From Cannabis sativa (Eukaryota; Streptophyta; Magnoliopsida; Rosales; Cannabaceae), in the NCBI RefSeq assembly GCF_029168945.1, contig NC_083603.1, positions 8,494,001 through 8,558,000 on the forward strand: 64,000 bases of DNA, given 5' to 3'. This document shows positions 1-10,746 of the stretch, one piece after another. The position numbers and the translations under genes were made by a program. Position 1 is the first letter of the stretch, and each line of letters begins with the position of its first letter. The notes beneath the pieces were generated by a model. The model searched no databases and was not told where the DNA came from. It saw nothing but the letters and a program-made list of their open reading frames with translations.

Positions 1-650
1 CAACGTCGAAACTCGAAAAAAGAGCAAGCGTCAAAGGGCTCGAAATGTAAGAAGAGTTTGGGAGGAGTACGAAGCTAAAAGAGATAACAAGTGATGGGAG
101 GTAAGGTTGAGATGAGAATAGGTGAAGGTGAGAGCCTATTTATAAGAAGAAGAGATGGATGGAGCCGTTGGAGCAAAATGAGATCGACGAATGGGGTAGG
201 GCATGCACACATGAGAAGCAACACCCACAAACCTCATTGGATGGTCTCATCAATATTTTAGTATGTCATGTCAAGTGTCACACCAGATGAGGTGCGCCGC
301 AAAGGGCTTAAAGAAAGGCTCAATTGTAGTCATAAAGACCACTTCAAAGTGCTCTTTTGGATTGGGGGCAAGTGCTAACTGTAGAAGTTCAATAAATGAG
401 TGTTCTTATGAACAACAAGTAAGATGGATGAATAATACAAGATTCTCAAGACAGACAAAAGGAACAAGGGGTGGTCCCCCACTTCTTTTTCCCTTGTCTC
501 CTCATCACATCTTCCCATCATATTACCTTTTTCTTTCCTCCGTAGCCTCCACGCACCGCCTGCGTCAGCCTCCACGCACCACTTGCACCCCGCCTCCACG
601 CACCACATGCACCCAGCCTCCACGCACCACAGCGCCCAGCTCAACGCTGC
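1..650. other. Intergenic sequence, no gene supported
   Basis: No conserved coding region or RNA gene is seen. The only structure is the short minisatellite listed separately. Open frames here are translations of that repeat and carry no recognisable domain. Confidence 0.5.
545..640. repeat. Minisatellite, about four units of 23-24 bp
   Basis: The core GCCTCCACGCACC recurs at 545, 568, 592 and 615, each followed by a diverged spacer. It is GC-rich against AT-rich surroundings and ends just before the LTR copy that begins near 651. Confidence 0.7.
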
Positions 651-702
651 TGTTGTTGAAATATATTTTATCAAGATCTAGATTTATTAACAAGTATGTT
701 TA

Positions 703-1525
703 CACTACTACAATTTGGCCTTTTAGTGACACTATTTAGTGACACGCACTTTTGTGCGTGTCACTAAATAGATAGGAGTGATTTTTAGTGACATGCACAA
801 TGAGACTCTAAATGTTCAGTGTTAGTCTCCTGCAATGTGTGTCACTGAAAATATAGAGTGTCACTAAAGATTAAAAATTAATTTTTTTATTTTTATTAAT
901 TTGAAAATCTAAGACTTATGGTGACACGCCAAGCGGGAGTGGATAAATGTGCCCTGACACACTTGGTGCGTCACTATATCAATACCCTATTTTTTTTTTT
1001 TACAGCTGTAATTTAAAATAAATAAATAAACAAAAAAAATATCTAACCCCAACTAAAATACAATCTGAAAAATAAAAGTAAAAAAAAAAGTAATTTACAT
1101 AATTATTAACTCTCTCTCTCTCTCTTTCTTCTTAAACGATCAGACCACATAACAAAAAACCCTAACTTTTCTCTTCTTTTATCTCGCATCTCTCTCTCTC
1201 TCCTGTAGCTGCCGCAGAACTCCCAGCCACCCCCGGCGACCTCGCCCACCTATCCTTCTTTTCTCTTTCTTCCGCTCCGGCGGCCTAGACATATGGAGCG
1301 CCTCCCCTCTCTCTCTGCCCAGATGTGCGACCTGCGCGTCGCCTATCTCTCTGCCCAGATGCACGGCCAAATATCAGTAATGGTGGTCGAATCTGACCAC
1401 AAAATCAAGCTCAACGCCTGTAAAAATAAAGGTATGACTTTTGGAACTTCTCTCTCTCTCAATACAGCTATTTCCTTTTTTCTATTTTAGCAAACAAATA
1501 AAAATCTCATAGTCAGTCAATAATT
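703..1525. mobile_element. CACTA-like fragment inserted in the LTR copy
   Basis: The insert interrupts the LTR between 'aacaagtatgttta' and 'ttaacaccctaaatatgaa'. Its left edge begins CACTACTACAA, and the first 250 bases repeat TAGTGACAC/GTGTCACTA motifs in both orientations, the style of CACTA (En/Spm) termini and subterminal repeats. The right edge does not show a clean CACTA terminus, so it may be truncated or diverged. A CT microsatellite occupies about 1110-1205. No transposase is visible. Confidence 0.45.
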
Positions 1526-2388
1526 ATTAACACCCTAAATATGAATTTCTAAAATAATGAAATTTAAACACATATAAAGTTGAGAAACCTTACATTGATT
1601 GTAGTGGAATGTATGACTCCTTCCACTCAGATCTCTAATCCTTGTTCCTTTCTGTCACAGAATATTATCAACTAGGCCCGACCCTCGTTCAAGTTGTTGG
1701 ATTCTTCACAGTCTTACACACTATGATTGAGTACTAGACTTTTTATGGGTGGGTATGCACTCACTCACTATAGACTCAAAATTTGATGAAGAACTATGAA
1801 GGAGATTCAAAATAGAAGAAGGAAGAAGGAGGTCTCAAGAACTCTAGTTGTCTGACAAAATGTAAACTAGGTTATTTGAGTTGTTGGATAATGAGACAAT
1901 CCTATTCCTTTTATACTATCTTACCTAGGGTTAGGATTCAAATTATATGGAATAAAAAATGATAAAATAATAGCAAATTATACACTAAGTGTCCGGCCAT
2001 ATAGATGGGCCCCACTGTTATAATTTTGCTATTTTTTCAACCATTTATTTTTTATTTCACAAATACCATATTTTCTAACTTTAATAAATGTCAAAACTAT
2101 TTATTTAATAATGATAATTAATTATCAAATAAAATTATCATTTATCTTATGTATTAAATAGACTCCACAGAGTCTCTTAATTAACAAATAACCCTTAAAA
2201 CCTCTTATCTTCACAATTAAGTCATTGCTTAGTGAAAAATTATAAATAAGACATAGTCTAATTTTAGAATTATAATTGATTAATTAAAAACAATTAACTG
2301 AGTCTTACAAGCAGTATTGTCTCAACTAGTATGAGGATCATGGACCTATATAATCAAGCTTCCAATAAGTAGCTCTAGAATTTACTAA

Positions 2389-2871
2389 GGTGGCGTGCGG
2401 TAACACTTTTTTAATCAATTTTCTATTTTTTAAATTGGAAAAGTGAAAATATTTTTTAAAAATATGTTCTATAAAATTGTTTTTACTTTTTAATTTTTTA
2501 ATTGAGAATTAATTTTTTTTTAAAAAAAAGTCACTTTTAATATTTTTTTAAACAACTTTTTTTCTTAAACTATATTTTAGACTCTGACGAGACCCGAACC
2601 CAAATCCTCCCCCCACGGCCCTGGCGCTGAACCCGACCTCTGACCCAAATCCGACTCCGACCCTAAACCTAGACCCGACTTAAATAAAATCAAAAAATAA
2701 AAATAGAAATGAACTTTATAGAACACAAATTTATTTTTTGTTTTTAAAATTGAAAACTAAAAGTGATTACAGAAGGCATTTTTATTTTTCAAAAAAAAAA
2801 ATTAAAACAAAAATTTTACTTTCATTTTGTAATTAAAAAATTAGAAAATAAAAGTGTTACCAAACAACACT
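2389..2871. mobile_element. Tourist-like (PIF/Harbinger) MITE
   Basis: A 483-bp insert absent from the paralogous LTR at 33.6-35.5 kb. It is flanked by the 3-bp duplication TAA (2386-2388 and 2872-2874). The ends are imperfect inverted repeats sharing GGTAACACTTTT, with outer parts GGTGGCGTGC and AGTGTTGTTT. It is non-coding and contains a short GC-rich island around 2585-2680. Confidence 0.75.
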
Positions 2872-3079
2872 TAAGTAAATTCTCTATCTTATTAATTTCT
2901 CCTTGCACCACTATAGATTTGGAATTGCACTCTTAATTATATAGAGTGCTCTATATGTTCCACAATATAGATACGCTATGAAATTATCCATTGTTATAAT
3001 CCTAATAATCAATGATCATCTATAGATTATCTACATCGAGTAGGGACAAATTTATCGTTACACCCTTCTATATATTTTA

Positions 3080-4246
3080 GGGCTTTTTTCATAAATGTAC
3101 AACAAAAATAAAATAATTACAAAAAATGTGCAAAAAAAAATTATTTTAAAAATTTATACATTTTGAAAACTTATTACATGAAACCATACATTTTTAATAT
3201 GTTTATTAAACCTCAAAATAAACAATTTCGTAAAATTAATTAAACGGTTTTATAAAAATAAACAAGTTAAATATTTTTTTATTAAAAGATAAATGTTTAT
3301 TATCTATTTTAGTATGAATTATTATAATTTAATAAGATTTTTTTTAATAAAATACAATATCAAAATTATAAACATTAATGTATATAAATATAAATCAATA
3401 CTTAAAATTACTAAAAATAAACATGACACGTAGAGTGATATAATAAACATATGTGAATATTATTATTTTGTTTATTAAAGTAGTATGTTTAATAAATAGA
3501 AAAAAAAATAAACATATATATACAAAGTATTTTATATTATTAGTATGTTTATTATAATTGTAAACATAAAAATAGACATAGTCAATTTATACTATACTAA
3601 AATAAGTATATTTTCTTTCTATTGTTTCTATATATTGATTATTTTTTAATGAGTTAGTGAACAAGTTTTTTATTGAAGTATAATTCTTACATCAAAAAAT
3701 AAATAAACAAACATAACTTTATAAATTCTAAAAATTATTTAATTAAAAAAAATAAACACGACACAATTAATAAACAAAGAAAAAAATAAAGATAAACAAT
3801 TTTTTATATATATATTATTTATTTTCTAAAAAATTACTAAAAAAATAAACATAACACACGTAGAGTGATATAATAAACTTATGTGAATATTATTATTTTG
3901 TTTATTAAATTAGTATGTTTAATTAATAGAAAATAAAATAAATACATATATAAAATATTTTATATTATTAGTATGTTTATTATAATTGTAAACATAGCAA
4001 ATAAACACATATATATAATGTTTTATATTATTAGTATGTTTATTATAATTGTAAACATAAAAATAAATATAACCAATATTACCATATATATACTAATCAA
4101 TAATTGTTACCATATAAATATTATAATAAAAATTGAAAAAAAAAGTTTTTAATTATATATAAAAGTGTATGAGAAAATGATAATAAGTTTTTTTGCACAT
4201 ATTTTGTAATTAATTAAAATAATGTATACAAAATTGTAAAATGCCC
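3080..4246. mobile_element. Non-autonomous Mutator-like element, family 1 (copy 1)
   Basis: A 1167-bp AT-rich element bounded by GGGC...GCCC with a perfect 9-bp target duplication TATATTTTA (3071-3079 and 4247-4255), the Mutator hallmark. Ends begin GGGCTTTTTTCATAAATG and, from the other side, GGGCATTTTACAATTTTG. The interior repeats TAAACATA and TTTATTAAT-type motifs and has no open frame. It is nearly identical in inverted orientation to the copy at 18708-19879. It interrupts the LTR copy of 651-4860. Confidence 0.9.
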
Positions 4247-4860
4247 TATATTTTATCCTTAAAACACATAGCTACCTATAAATAATATTTCAGTAAACTA
4301 TAATATAATTACTGAAATGAATACTCAACCATTTATCTCTATTAAATCAAGCTCGAAGGAAATTATCGTTTCACTTCTTTGTCCAGATAGAAGCTATAGA
4401 TTCTGTATCTATGATTAGCGCTCCCACTCAATTGAACTACCATGTCCTTAATCTATGTCACGAGAAGATCCATTGGTCGACTTTAACGAACAGATTGAAG
4501 AACATAAATAATACAACTGAACTAGAACCTAATTATCTCAGGATTGAGATCATTTGATCTAAGATCAACTACGTGCTATTGAATTAGATAGATATTACAG
4601 TAAGTTTATTATATCTTATCCAAGTTCAATATCGGTCCCTTCTGATGCATACTCCATACATCCAACCCAAGCTTACTTTAACCAATGTCTTAGAAAGGAG
4701 ATAGCACTTATCTAAGGTGCAAGTAAATTACATTGTAGATTATCCTATCAGTTAAACCCTGTGTATTGATAAATTATAAGAAAATTATATTTAATCATAT
4801 AATCTTGATTAGTTTTCACGGGATTCTGTGTTGATCACACCATATAATTTAGTAAAAGTT

Positions 4861-4992
4861 ATTCCTAAAATGTATGCATGCATGTGGCAATTGTTACTTA
4901 TGTTTGAAATTAGTCATTGCTCAGCTACACATGTTAAGTGAGCAACTACTTGTAATTGTAATTTAAATATTTTACTATAATTGTAACGATGG
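4861..4992. other. Short unassigned sequence between LTR copy and MULE
   Basis: AT-rich sequence that no longer aligns to the LTR at 33.6 kb. Nothing is recognised in it. Confidence 0.4.
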
Positions 4993-5264
4993 TTTAAAAT
5001 GGGGCTATTTTCAAAAATATGGGAAAAATTATTAAGGTTATGATAAATATGGCATAAAAAGTAAATACCACTAAATATGGCATTATCTAACCAATCAAAC
5101 TAAAAATATGGTTTTTTTCTAAAAAAAACCATACAAAACATTAAAAAGAAATCTGAATTTAAAATTCATAAAAAATAAAAACTTAATTAAATTACCATAA
5201 AAAATATTAAAATTCCCTTCATATTTATTTTTTAAAAAAAATAAAATAAATAAAACTATAGTGA

Positions 5265-5420
5265 TTGCCGAAGTTGTCACTCGTGCTGGAAAAGTCACCG
5301 GAGTTTACTGTCGGTACCGAAAAAGTCGTCGGAGTAGCCGCCGGTGCCGGAAAAGTCACCGGAGTTGCTGTCGGCGCCGAAAAAGTCGTCAGAATTAGCA
5401 TTGTCGCTGGAAAAATCACC
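5265..5420 (-). repeat. 30-bp tandem repeat in the MULE core
   Basis: On the minus strand successive 30-base units read as ten-residue peptides of the type NSDDFFGADS, NSGDFSGTGG and YSDDFFGTDS before the frame breaks. Similar units recur on both strands throughout 5265-6400 and in the second copy at about 29200-30350. Whether any was ever translated is unknown. Confidence 0.7.
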
Positions 5421-6201
5421 AAGAGACTGGTTTCTTGATGTTAGAAACCGGTTTCTTGGTGATTTTTTCGGTAATTTTACCGGTGACAATGCCAAGTCCG
5501 ACAACTATTCCGGAGTTTGATGTCGGTGCCGAAAAAGTTGCGGAGTAGTTCCCGGTGTTGGAAAAATCGCCGCAGTTATTGCGGCGTAAAAAAAGTCGTC
5601 GAAGCGGCATTGTCGCCAGCAAAATCATTAGAAAAAATCACCAAGAAAGTGGTTTTTTCATCAAGAAACTGGTTTCTTCACCAAGAAAGTGGTTTCTTCA
5701 TCAAGGAACTAATTTTGTTAAACAACAATAATAAAGATTATGAAAACAAAACAAAAATGATATACACTGAAAATAATTGAAACCAGTTTCATCAATCAAC
5801 CAAATAGAGAAAAAAAATTACCAAGAAACCGAAAAAAAACCAGTTTCTTAGTGATTAGCCCGATAATTTTTCCGGTGACAATGACAATTTTGACGAATTT
5901 CCTAGAGTTTACTGTTGGTACTGAAAAAGTCACCGGAGTAGCTGTCGGTGTATTAGTCGTCAGAGTTGCTACCAACGCTAGAAAATTCGTCAGGCCATTG
6001 TCGTCAGAAAAATTACCGGAAAAATTACCAAAAAACTGGTTTCTTCATCAAGAAACCAGAAACCAGTTTCTTGGTAATTTTTCTGGCGACTATGCCAATT
6101 CTAATGACTTTTTTGAAGTTTACTGTCGGTGCCGGAAAAGTCGCCGGAGTAGCTGCTAGCGTCAGAAAAGTCGTCAGAATTGGCATTGTCAACGGAAAAA
6201 T

Positions 6202-6248
6202 CACCAAGAAACCGGTTTCTTAGACTTTAAGAAACCGGTTTCTTGGTG
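6202..6248. repeat. 47-bp near-perfect palindrome in the MULE core
   Basis: Two arms beginning CACCAAGAAACCGGTTTCTT and its complement are separated by a few bases. Each arm itself contains the 16-bp palindrome AAGAAACCGGTTTCTT, so the site could fold as one long hairpin or two short ones. Related half-sites recur at about 5430-5460, 5640-5700, 5825-5850 and 6030-6080. Confidence 0.85.
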
Positions 6249-6594
6249 ATTTTTCAGTGATTTTTCCGGCGAAAATGCCAATTCCGATGAATTTTCCGCG
6301 CCAAAGAACTCCGACGACTTTTCCCAAGACCGACCGCTACTCCGTGATTTTTCCCAAGCACCTACAAAGAACTCCGTGACTTTTCCGGCATCAATGACAA
6401 ATAAAACTTCCTGAACAAATAAAAACAGTAAATATGGGATTTAGAAACCTAATTACATATATATGGCATATCAAATACCATACAAAAACCTAAAAACAAA
6501 AAAATACCATATAAATTGGTCAAACTTAAATGTGCCATATTTATCATAAGAACTTTTAAAATCTCATACTAAGTGTAATTTCCTCTTTAAAATG

Positions 6595-6937
6595 TGTTAA
6601 CTACATCTACATGCTTAAAGGGTCACGACCCATTATGTACCTATAAATATGAGACTCGTGGCTTCATTATTTTTTAATTCACAAATCTTTGTGTTCTCTC
6701 AATCATGGAGTATTATTTTAAATGATTTCTTTAATTAAATTAAGTTATCATCATACGCAACCATCTGTCCTAATATATTTTTATATAATCTGTAGCTTTC
6801 CAATATTAAGTAAATATTTGGTACTATAAATAGACCTTACATATTAATTACTAAAGTTTGATAGATACATATTATAAGTTTAGAGAAAGAAAAAGAGAGA
6901 GAATATGAAGTTTTTTTTTGCTTAAGGGTCATATGAA
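6595..6937. other. Intergenic sequence, nothing recognised
   Basis: AT-rich sequence with a TATA-like CCTATAAATATG around 6639. There is no associated coding region. It could be a decayed LTR edge. Confidence 0.3.
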
Positions 6938-6945
6938 GTTAAAAG

Positions 6946-7480
6946 TAGGGGTGTGCATAAACCGACCGATTCAATTACAACCGACTGTTAAATATTGGAT
7001 ATCCAATTGTGATCGGATCAGATTGGATGTTATTTTTAAATATCCAATTGGATCTGATCGAATGGTGGATGGGGTGTCTAAAAATCCAATACATCCAACA
7101 TCCAATCGAACTAATTAGTATTTTCATTTAGTTTAGATGAATAATTAGATTTTATATTGTTATACGTCAAATTTATATGTATATATGAAAATTAACATTA
7201 AAGTTTTACTTTTTTTTTGATCCATCCAATCCAATAAATACTCGATCTAAAATATTGGATGGATCCGATCCAATCCAAAAAATACTAGGTCTAAAATATT
7301 AGATAAACCCAAATTAAACAAATAAATATATATGAAATACATCCAATGGATAGAACCGATCCAATCCAACGACGAAATTAATTGGATCGGATTGGATGGT
7401 AAAATCTAACATCCAATATATGATTGGATCAGATCTGGATCTGCGTAAAAATATTAGATGTGATCCAATGAACACCCCTA
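6946..7480. mobile_element. hAT-type non-autonomous element
   Basis: A 535-bp element with a perfect 8-bp target duplication GTTAAAAG (6938-6945 and 7481-7488) and terminal inverted repeats TAGGGGTGTGCA and TGAACACCCCTA. The interior consists of many variants of ATCCAAT/GGATCGGATT and carries no transposase. A diverged fragment related to its left half lies at about 31150-31390. Eight-base duplications with a TAGGGGTG end are typical of plant hAT MITEs. Confidence 0.9.
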
Positions 7481-8336
7481 GTTAAAAGTAAAGATTATTC
7501 TTCTTAAAATATAAAATGGTATACTTACATGTCAAAAGTATATGATCCAAGTAAAAATTAAATTTTTATTTATCGTGCGTGACAAATATGATGCAGGATC
7601 ATTCCATAAATATGTATATATACGTACGATAATATAAAAATTATTACTGTCGTACAATGGTCCATATGAAGTTGATGAAGATTGAACCCAAAGTTGGGAT
7701 CAACAAATATATATTATTCATTTTTTTTAAATAATAATAATAATAATTTTGTCTATCTTGTGAGCCGTCGTAACTATATGTAGGGGTGTTGGGCGGACCC
7801 ATGTAAATCAGGCAAGGTAGCGCAATCGCCCTCTAAAAAAAAATTGGAAAAAAAAAAAATATATATATATTTATATATACATTTTAGTTAAACACAATAT
7901 ATATTTATAAATAAAAGTGATATCTATGAATATAAAATAACATTTGATATAATAATATAGTCATTTCATGCATATAAAGAAAGGAGGTCAAGAGTTCTAA
8001 TCTCAATAAAAGCATGCTTACTTTAGTATTTGCATTTTACTTTTTGAACCTCTACCAATATTATATTTGATGTCTTAATTATTGAACTTAATATTTTTAT
8101 TATTATAGAAAAAAAAAAGACGTCATCCCTCACTTATAAAAAAAAAAGTGTCGCCCCCCCCCCTTCAATTTAAATCCTGGGTCTGCCACTTCATGAAATA
8201 ACCGATCCAATTTAATCCGTACGATCCAATCTAATTCAAGTGCGGATTGGATGTTGATTGACATATAAAAGTAACCGATTCAATCTAATCCACACATATT
8301 TATAAAAAAAAAATTATATATACAAATAATATTTTA

Positions 8337-8646
8337 GGTGGCATTTGGTTGGGAAGAATGAAAATATAAGAATGGGAATGGGAATATACATAGGAATGGA
8401 ATGGAATAGAATAAAATTTAAAATGCATAAAAAAAAAATTGATAAAAAAATCATTAAATTTTCTCTTGTTACATTGGAATAGTCTTTCCTTCCTTTTTAA
8501 AATGGAATAGTCATTCCGCCAAAATGGGGGAAAGAGCATTCCATTGGAATGATCCAAAACTTTAAAATGTAACCAAACAAAGGAAATGAATGAAAATTGT
8601 TTCATTTCCATTCTATTTATTTCATTACCTCCAACCAAATGCTACC
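8337..8646. mobile_element. Tourist-like (PIF/Harbinger) MITE, 310 bp
   Basis: Perfectly delimited by the 3-bp duplication TTA (8334-8336 and 8647-8649). Terminal inverted repeats are GGTGGCATTTGGTTGG and CCAACCAAATGCTACC, and much of the element is an extended inverted repeat of GGAATGG-type motifs. A second copy lies at 56336-56647. It is non-coding; a 112-codon frame on the minus strand is a by-product of the inverted repeat. Confidence 0.88.
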
Positions 8647-8722
8647 TTAATGTAAAGAAAATAGTAATTTAAAAGTCTAATACATATAATACAATTACAT
8701 TTCAAATTTAATAGATTATATG

Positions 8723-9663
8723 TGTTATACTCGAAATTCGGGAAGCACATCAGAGGAAGACACGTGTCGAGCTGGGAAGAATAAATAGCTCAAACACGTA
8801 ATAATTACACTTGAAATGGAATAAGTGGTTAAAAGCACAATTAGCAGAGTATGTTTACAACACAGTTGACTGAACAGTCTTATGCGAGATAAAAATATAT
8901 TAATTGTTGCCATGTGCCTCGATGAGAAACCATGTAACTTCAATTGTATAAGACGAGGCACTAACCTCATTAGGTGGAAGAGATATAATGACAGCGGAGA
9001 TACTTAGTGTATAATGTAAGGTATACAAACTAAGTATAAACAGATGAGTAAATCAAAGCGAGAGATAGTAAGGCGTCCACCTCGCCGTAAGAGGGCATGC
9101 ACGCAAAAAAGATCATATCGTCACCAGAAACTGCAGTTGTTAGAATTAAAGTAAAAGTGTTATCAACCTTGGGAAGGCATATGACGAGCTCCCGCTCGTC
9201 ATTAAGGTTAACTCAACTCCATTCCCAGCGAGGCATTACAATACAATAAGGCTTACCGTATATCTTTAATACACATTCATAATGGCCCAGTAAAAACGGG
9301 ATATTCACAGCTGTATGAAATTTAAATAAAAATCGCGTTTACTCAGCGTGATATATAATCAAATCTCATAATTCTAGAGGATAATTGTTGTAAAAAGATT
9401 ACAGTCAACTTTGTAATTAACTGCCTACTATGTGATTATAAATAGTGGTAGATAAAACAAAAAAAAAGGAGATACAAAAAAAGACCATGAGAAAACTATC
9501 AGAAATCTGAATAAGATCGACTCGTGGACTATGCAGAATTTTAACTGTAAAACCACGTAAAAAATCCTAAGTGTTCATACTTTTCATTTTACAGCTTTTA
9601 TTTTTTCTATGCGAGATTGTCACTGTTAGGCTCAAATTTGATTAACGAAAATATGCGTTAACA
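8723..9663 (+). mobile_element. Solo LTR, 941 bp, with exact TSD
   Basis: Begins TGTTATACTCG and ends GCGTTAACA, flanked by the perfect 5-bp duplication ATATG (8718-8722 and 9664-9668). A TATA-like ATTATAAATAGTG at about 9433 sets the plus orientation. The 3' part (GACTCGTGGACT, ACCACGTAAAAAATCC) resembles the neighbouring LTR at 10058-10741, so both belong to one gypsy-like LTR group. No partner LTR or internal region is present, as expected after LTR-LTR recombination. Confidence 0.88.
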
Positions 9664-10057
9664 ATATGTATATTCTATTTTTATATATAATTTTTTTTCT
9701 ACATACAATGTAAAATAAAATTAAATATTTTTTTATACATATAATTGTTTTTCTTCTTTTGAATTTAGTATTTGTTATTTTATTTATTTTAATTTGTTGT
9801 TGGAGACATAAAATAATAATAATTTGTTTTATTTTGTTGCTAGTTATGTGAAAAAAAAATCATTAATATTAAATAATTTAATATTAAAAAGTAACCAATC
9901 CAAAATAAGCGATCCAATCCGCACTTTTGCGGATTGGATTAGATTTGAGTTATTGTGCGGATTGAATTGAATCTAAAAAATGAAATCCGCACTTCGAATG
10001 CACTATGAGCAAAATATAGCGAATTGGATTAGATGAACATCCCTAACTATAACTATA

Positions 10058-10741
10058 TGGTCCTTAAGTAGAAAACACACTTTAGGATTACTATATGTTG
10101 CCCTTAATTTTGTCCAAAATACGTGGACCAACACGACTGTGACACGTGGATTGAAGGAGTAAGACTTTGAGATAATTCGACTAAGTCTTCTTAATCAAAT
10201 CCTATCTGAACAGTCACCTCGCATTTAATGCCGCATGGGAGAAGGCGTATGGGAACTGCCATAAGTATTAAAGTCTGATGGCGTAACCCCCCTTCTGCAG
10301 CTATTACTCTATGATTAATGAGCCTAGTGACTGCTACTTTATGAGAAATCACATCAGTCAAGAGAGGATAATGGATTACATCCACCTAACCCCTAAAAAC
10401 CTAAGGTTTAGACCATGCATTTCCTATGATATACTCGTTGGGAATGTGTGTCTCTACTGAATAATACAGAAAGACATGTACCTCGGTTCTAGGTATCACC
10501 CCACAAAAACACTATAAATACCCCTCAAACTCATTAAGGCAGGGGTCGAGAATTCTGGGTTTCATAAGAACCAAAGAGAAAAGTCACCAAAAACATTATC
10601 TGTAATAAATACTCTCATAAATAACAAAGGCTCGTGGACTAAGGCTCATTAATGCCACAACTATGTAAAAATCTCGTGCATTAAACTTCTTACAGCTTTC
10701 TTATATATTATTATGTTGGTTGCCGAAAATCTCGGTCAACA
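10058..10741 (+). mobile_element. Solo LTR, 684 bp, with exact TSD
   Basis: Begins TGGTCCTTAAGTAG and ends ATCTCGGTCAACA, with the perfect 5-bp duplication CTATA on both sides (10053-10057 and 10742-10746). A TATA-like CACTATAAATACC at about 10510 gives plus orientation. The end GTTGCCGAAAATCTCGGTCAACA is typical of plant Ty3-gypsy LTRs, an assignment made from memory of the family. It inserted a few bases outside the hAT-like element. Confidence 0.85.
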
Positions 10742-10746
10742 CTATA

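Larger units (their letters stand above)
651..4860 (-). mobile_element. LTR copy (solo-LTR family A) broken up by three later insertions
   Basis: Blocks at about 651-702, 1526-2388, 2872-3079 and 4247-4860 align, as reverse complement and in order, to the intact solo LTR at 33614-35485. The three gaps between them are a CACTA-like fragment, a Tourist-like MITE and a MULE. The LTR lies on the minus strand, judged from a TATA-like box (TATAAAAG, reverse complement of about 1911-1918) and from the TGTT edge at 651. Similarity to the 33.6-kb copy fades beyond about 4860, so its outer end is lost or diverged and no TSD could be identified. No internal retrotransposon coding sequence adjoins it. 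Confidence 0.75.
5002..6585. mobile_element. Non-autonomous Mutator-like element, family 2 (copy 1)
   Basis: A 1584-bp element with a perfect 9-bp target duplication TTTAAAATG (4993-5001 and 6586-6594). Left end begins GGGCTATTTTCAAAAATATG and right end, read inward, GAGGAAATTACAC. The last 50 bases on both sides share TTATGATAAATATGGCA as a subterminal inverted repeat. The AT-rich arms enclose a GC-rich core (about 5260-6400) made of a degenerate 30-bp tandem repeat and repeated AAGAAACCGGTTTCTT palindromes in both orientations. No transposase domain is visible. Short frames in the core are repeat translations such as NSDDFFGADS and NSGDFSGTGG. The copy at 27374-30621 is inverted and carries an extra insert. 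Confidence 0.9.
7781..10045. mobile_element. hAT-like element carrying nested insertions
   Basis: The left end begins TAGGGGTGTTGGGC and the right end finishes GATGAACATCCCTA, matching the ends of the hAT element at 6946. Flanking octamers ACTATATG and ACTATAAC agree only partly. ATCCAATC/GCGGATTGG motifs occur near both ends (8195-8300 and 9893-10040). A MITE (8337-8646) and a solo LTR (8723-9663) sit inside; without them the element would be about 1 kb. A homopolymer of C at about 8153-8163 and the inverted pair GGGCGGACCCA/TGGGTCTGCC suggest another small element in its left part. Confidence 0.55.

Noticed and set aside
263..739. Open frame of 158 codons at the window start
   Set aside because: It consists of minisatellite translation and runs into an LTR and CACTA-like end. 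There is no domain or conserved pattern, and the antisense frame is equally open.
5225..6223. A cluster of six short frames as a gene family
   Set aside because: All are different-frame readings of the same 30-bp repeats and palindromes in a MULE. None has a start, a stop or a domain consistent with a gene.
7960..8010. SINE B box (GAGTTCTAATCTC)
   Set aside because: It lacks a convincing A box, A-tail and target duplication, and lies inside a hAT-like element.
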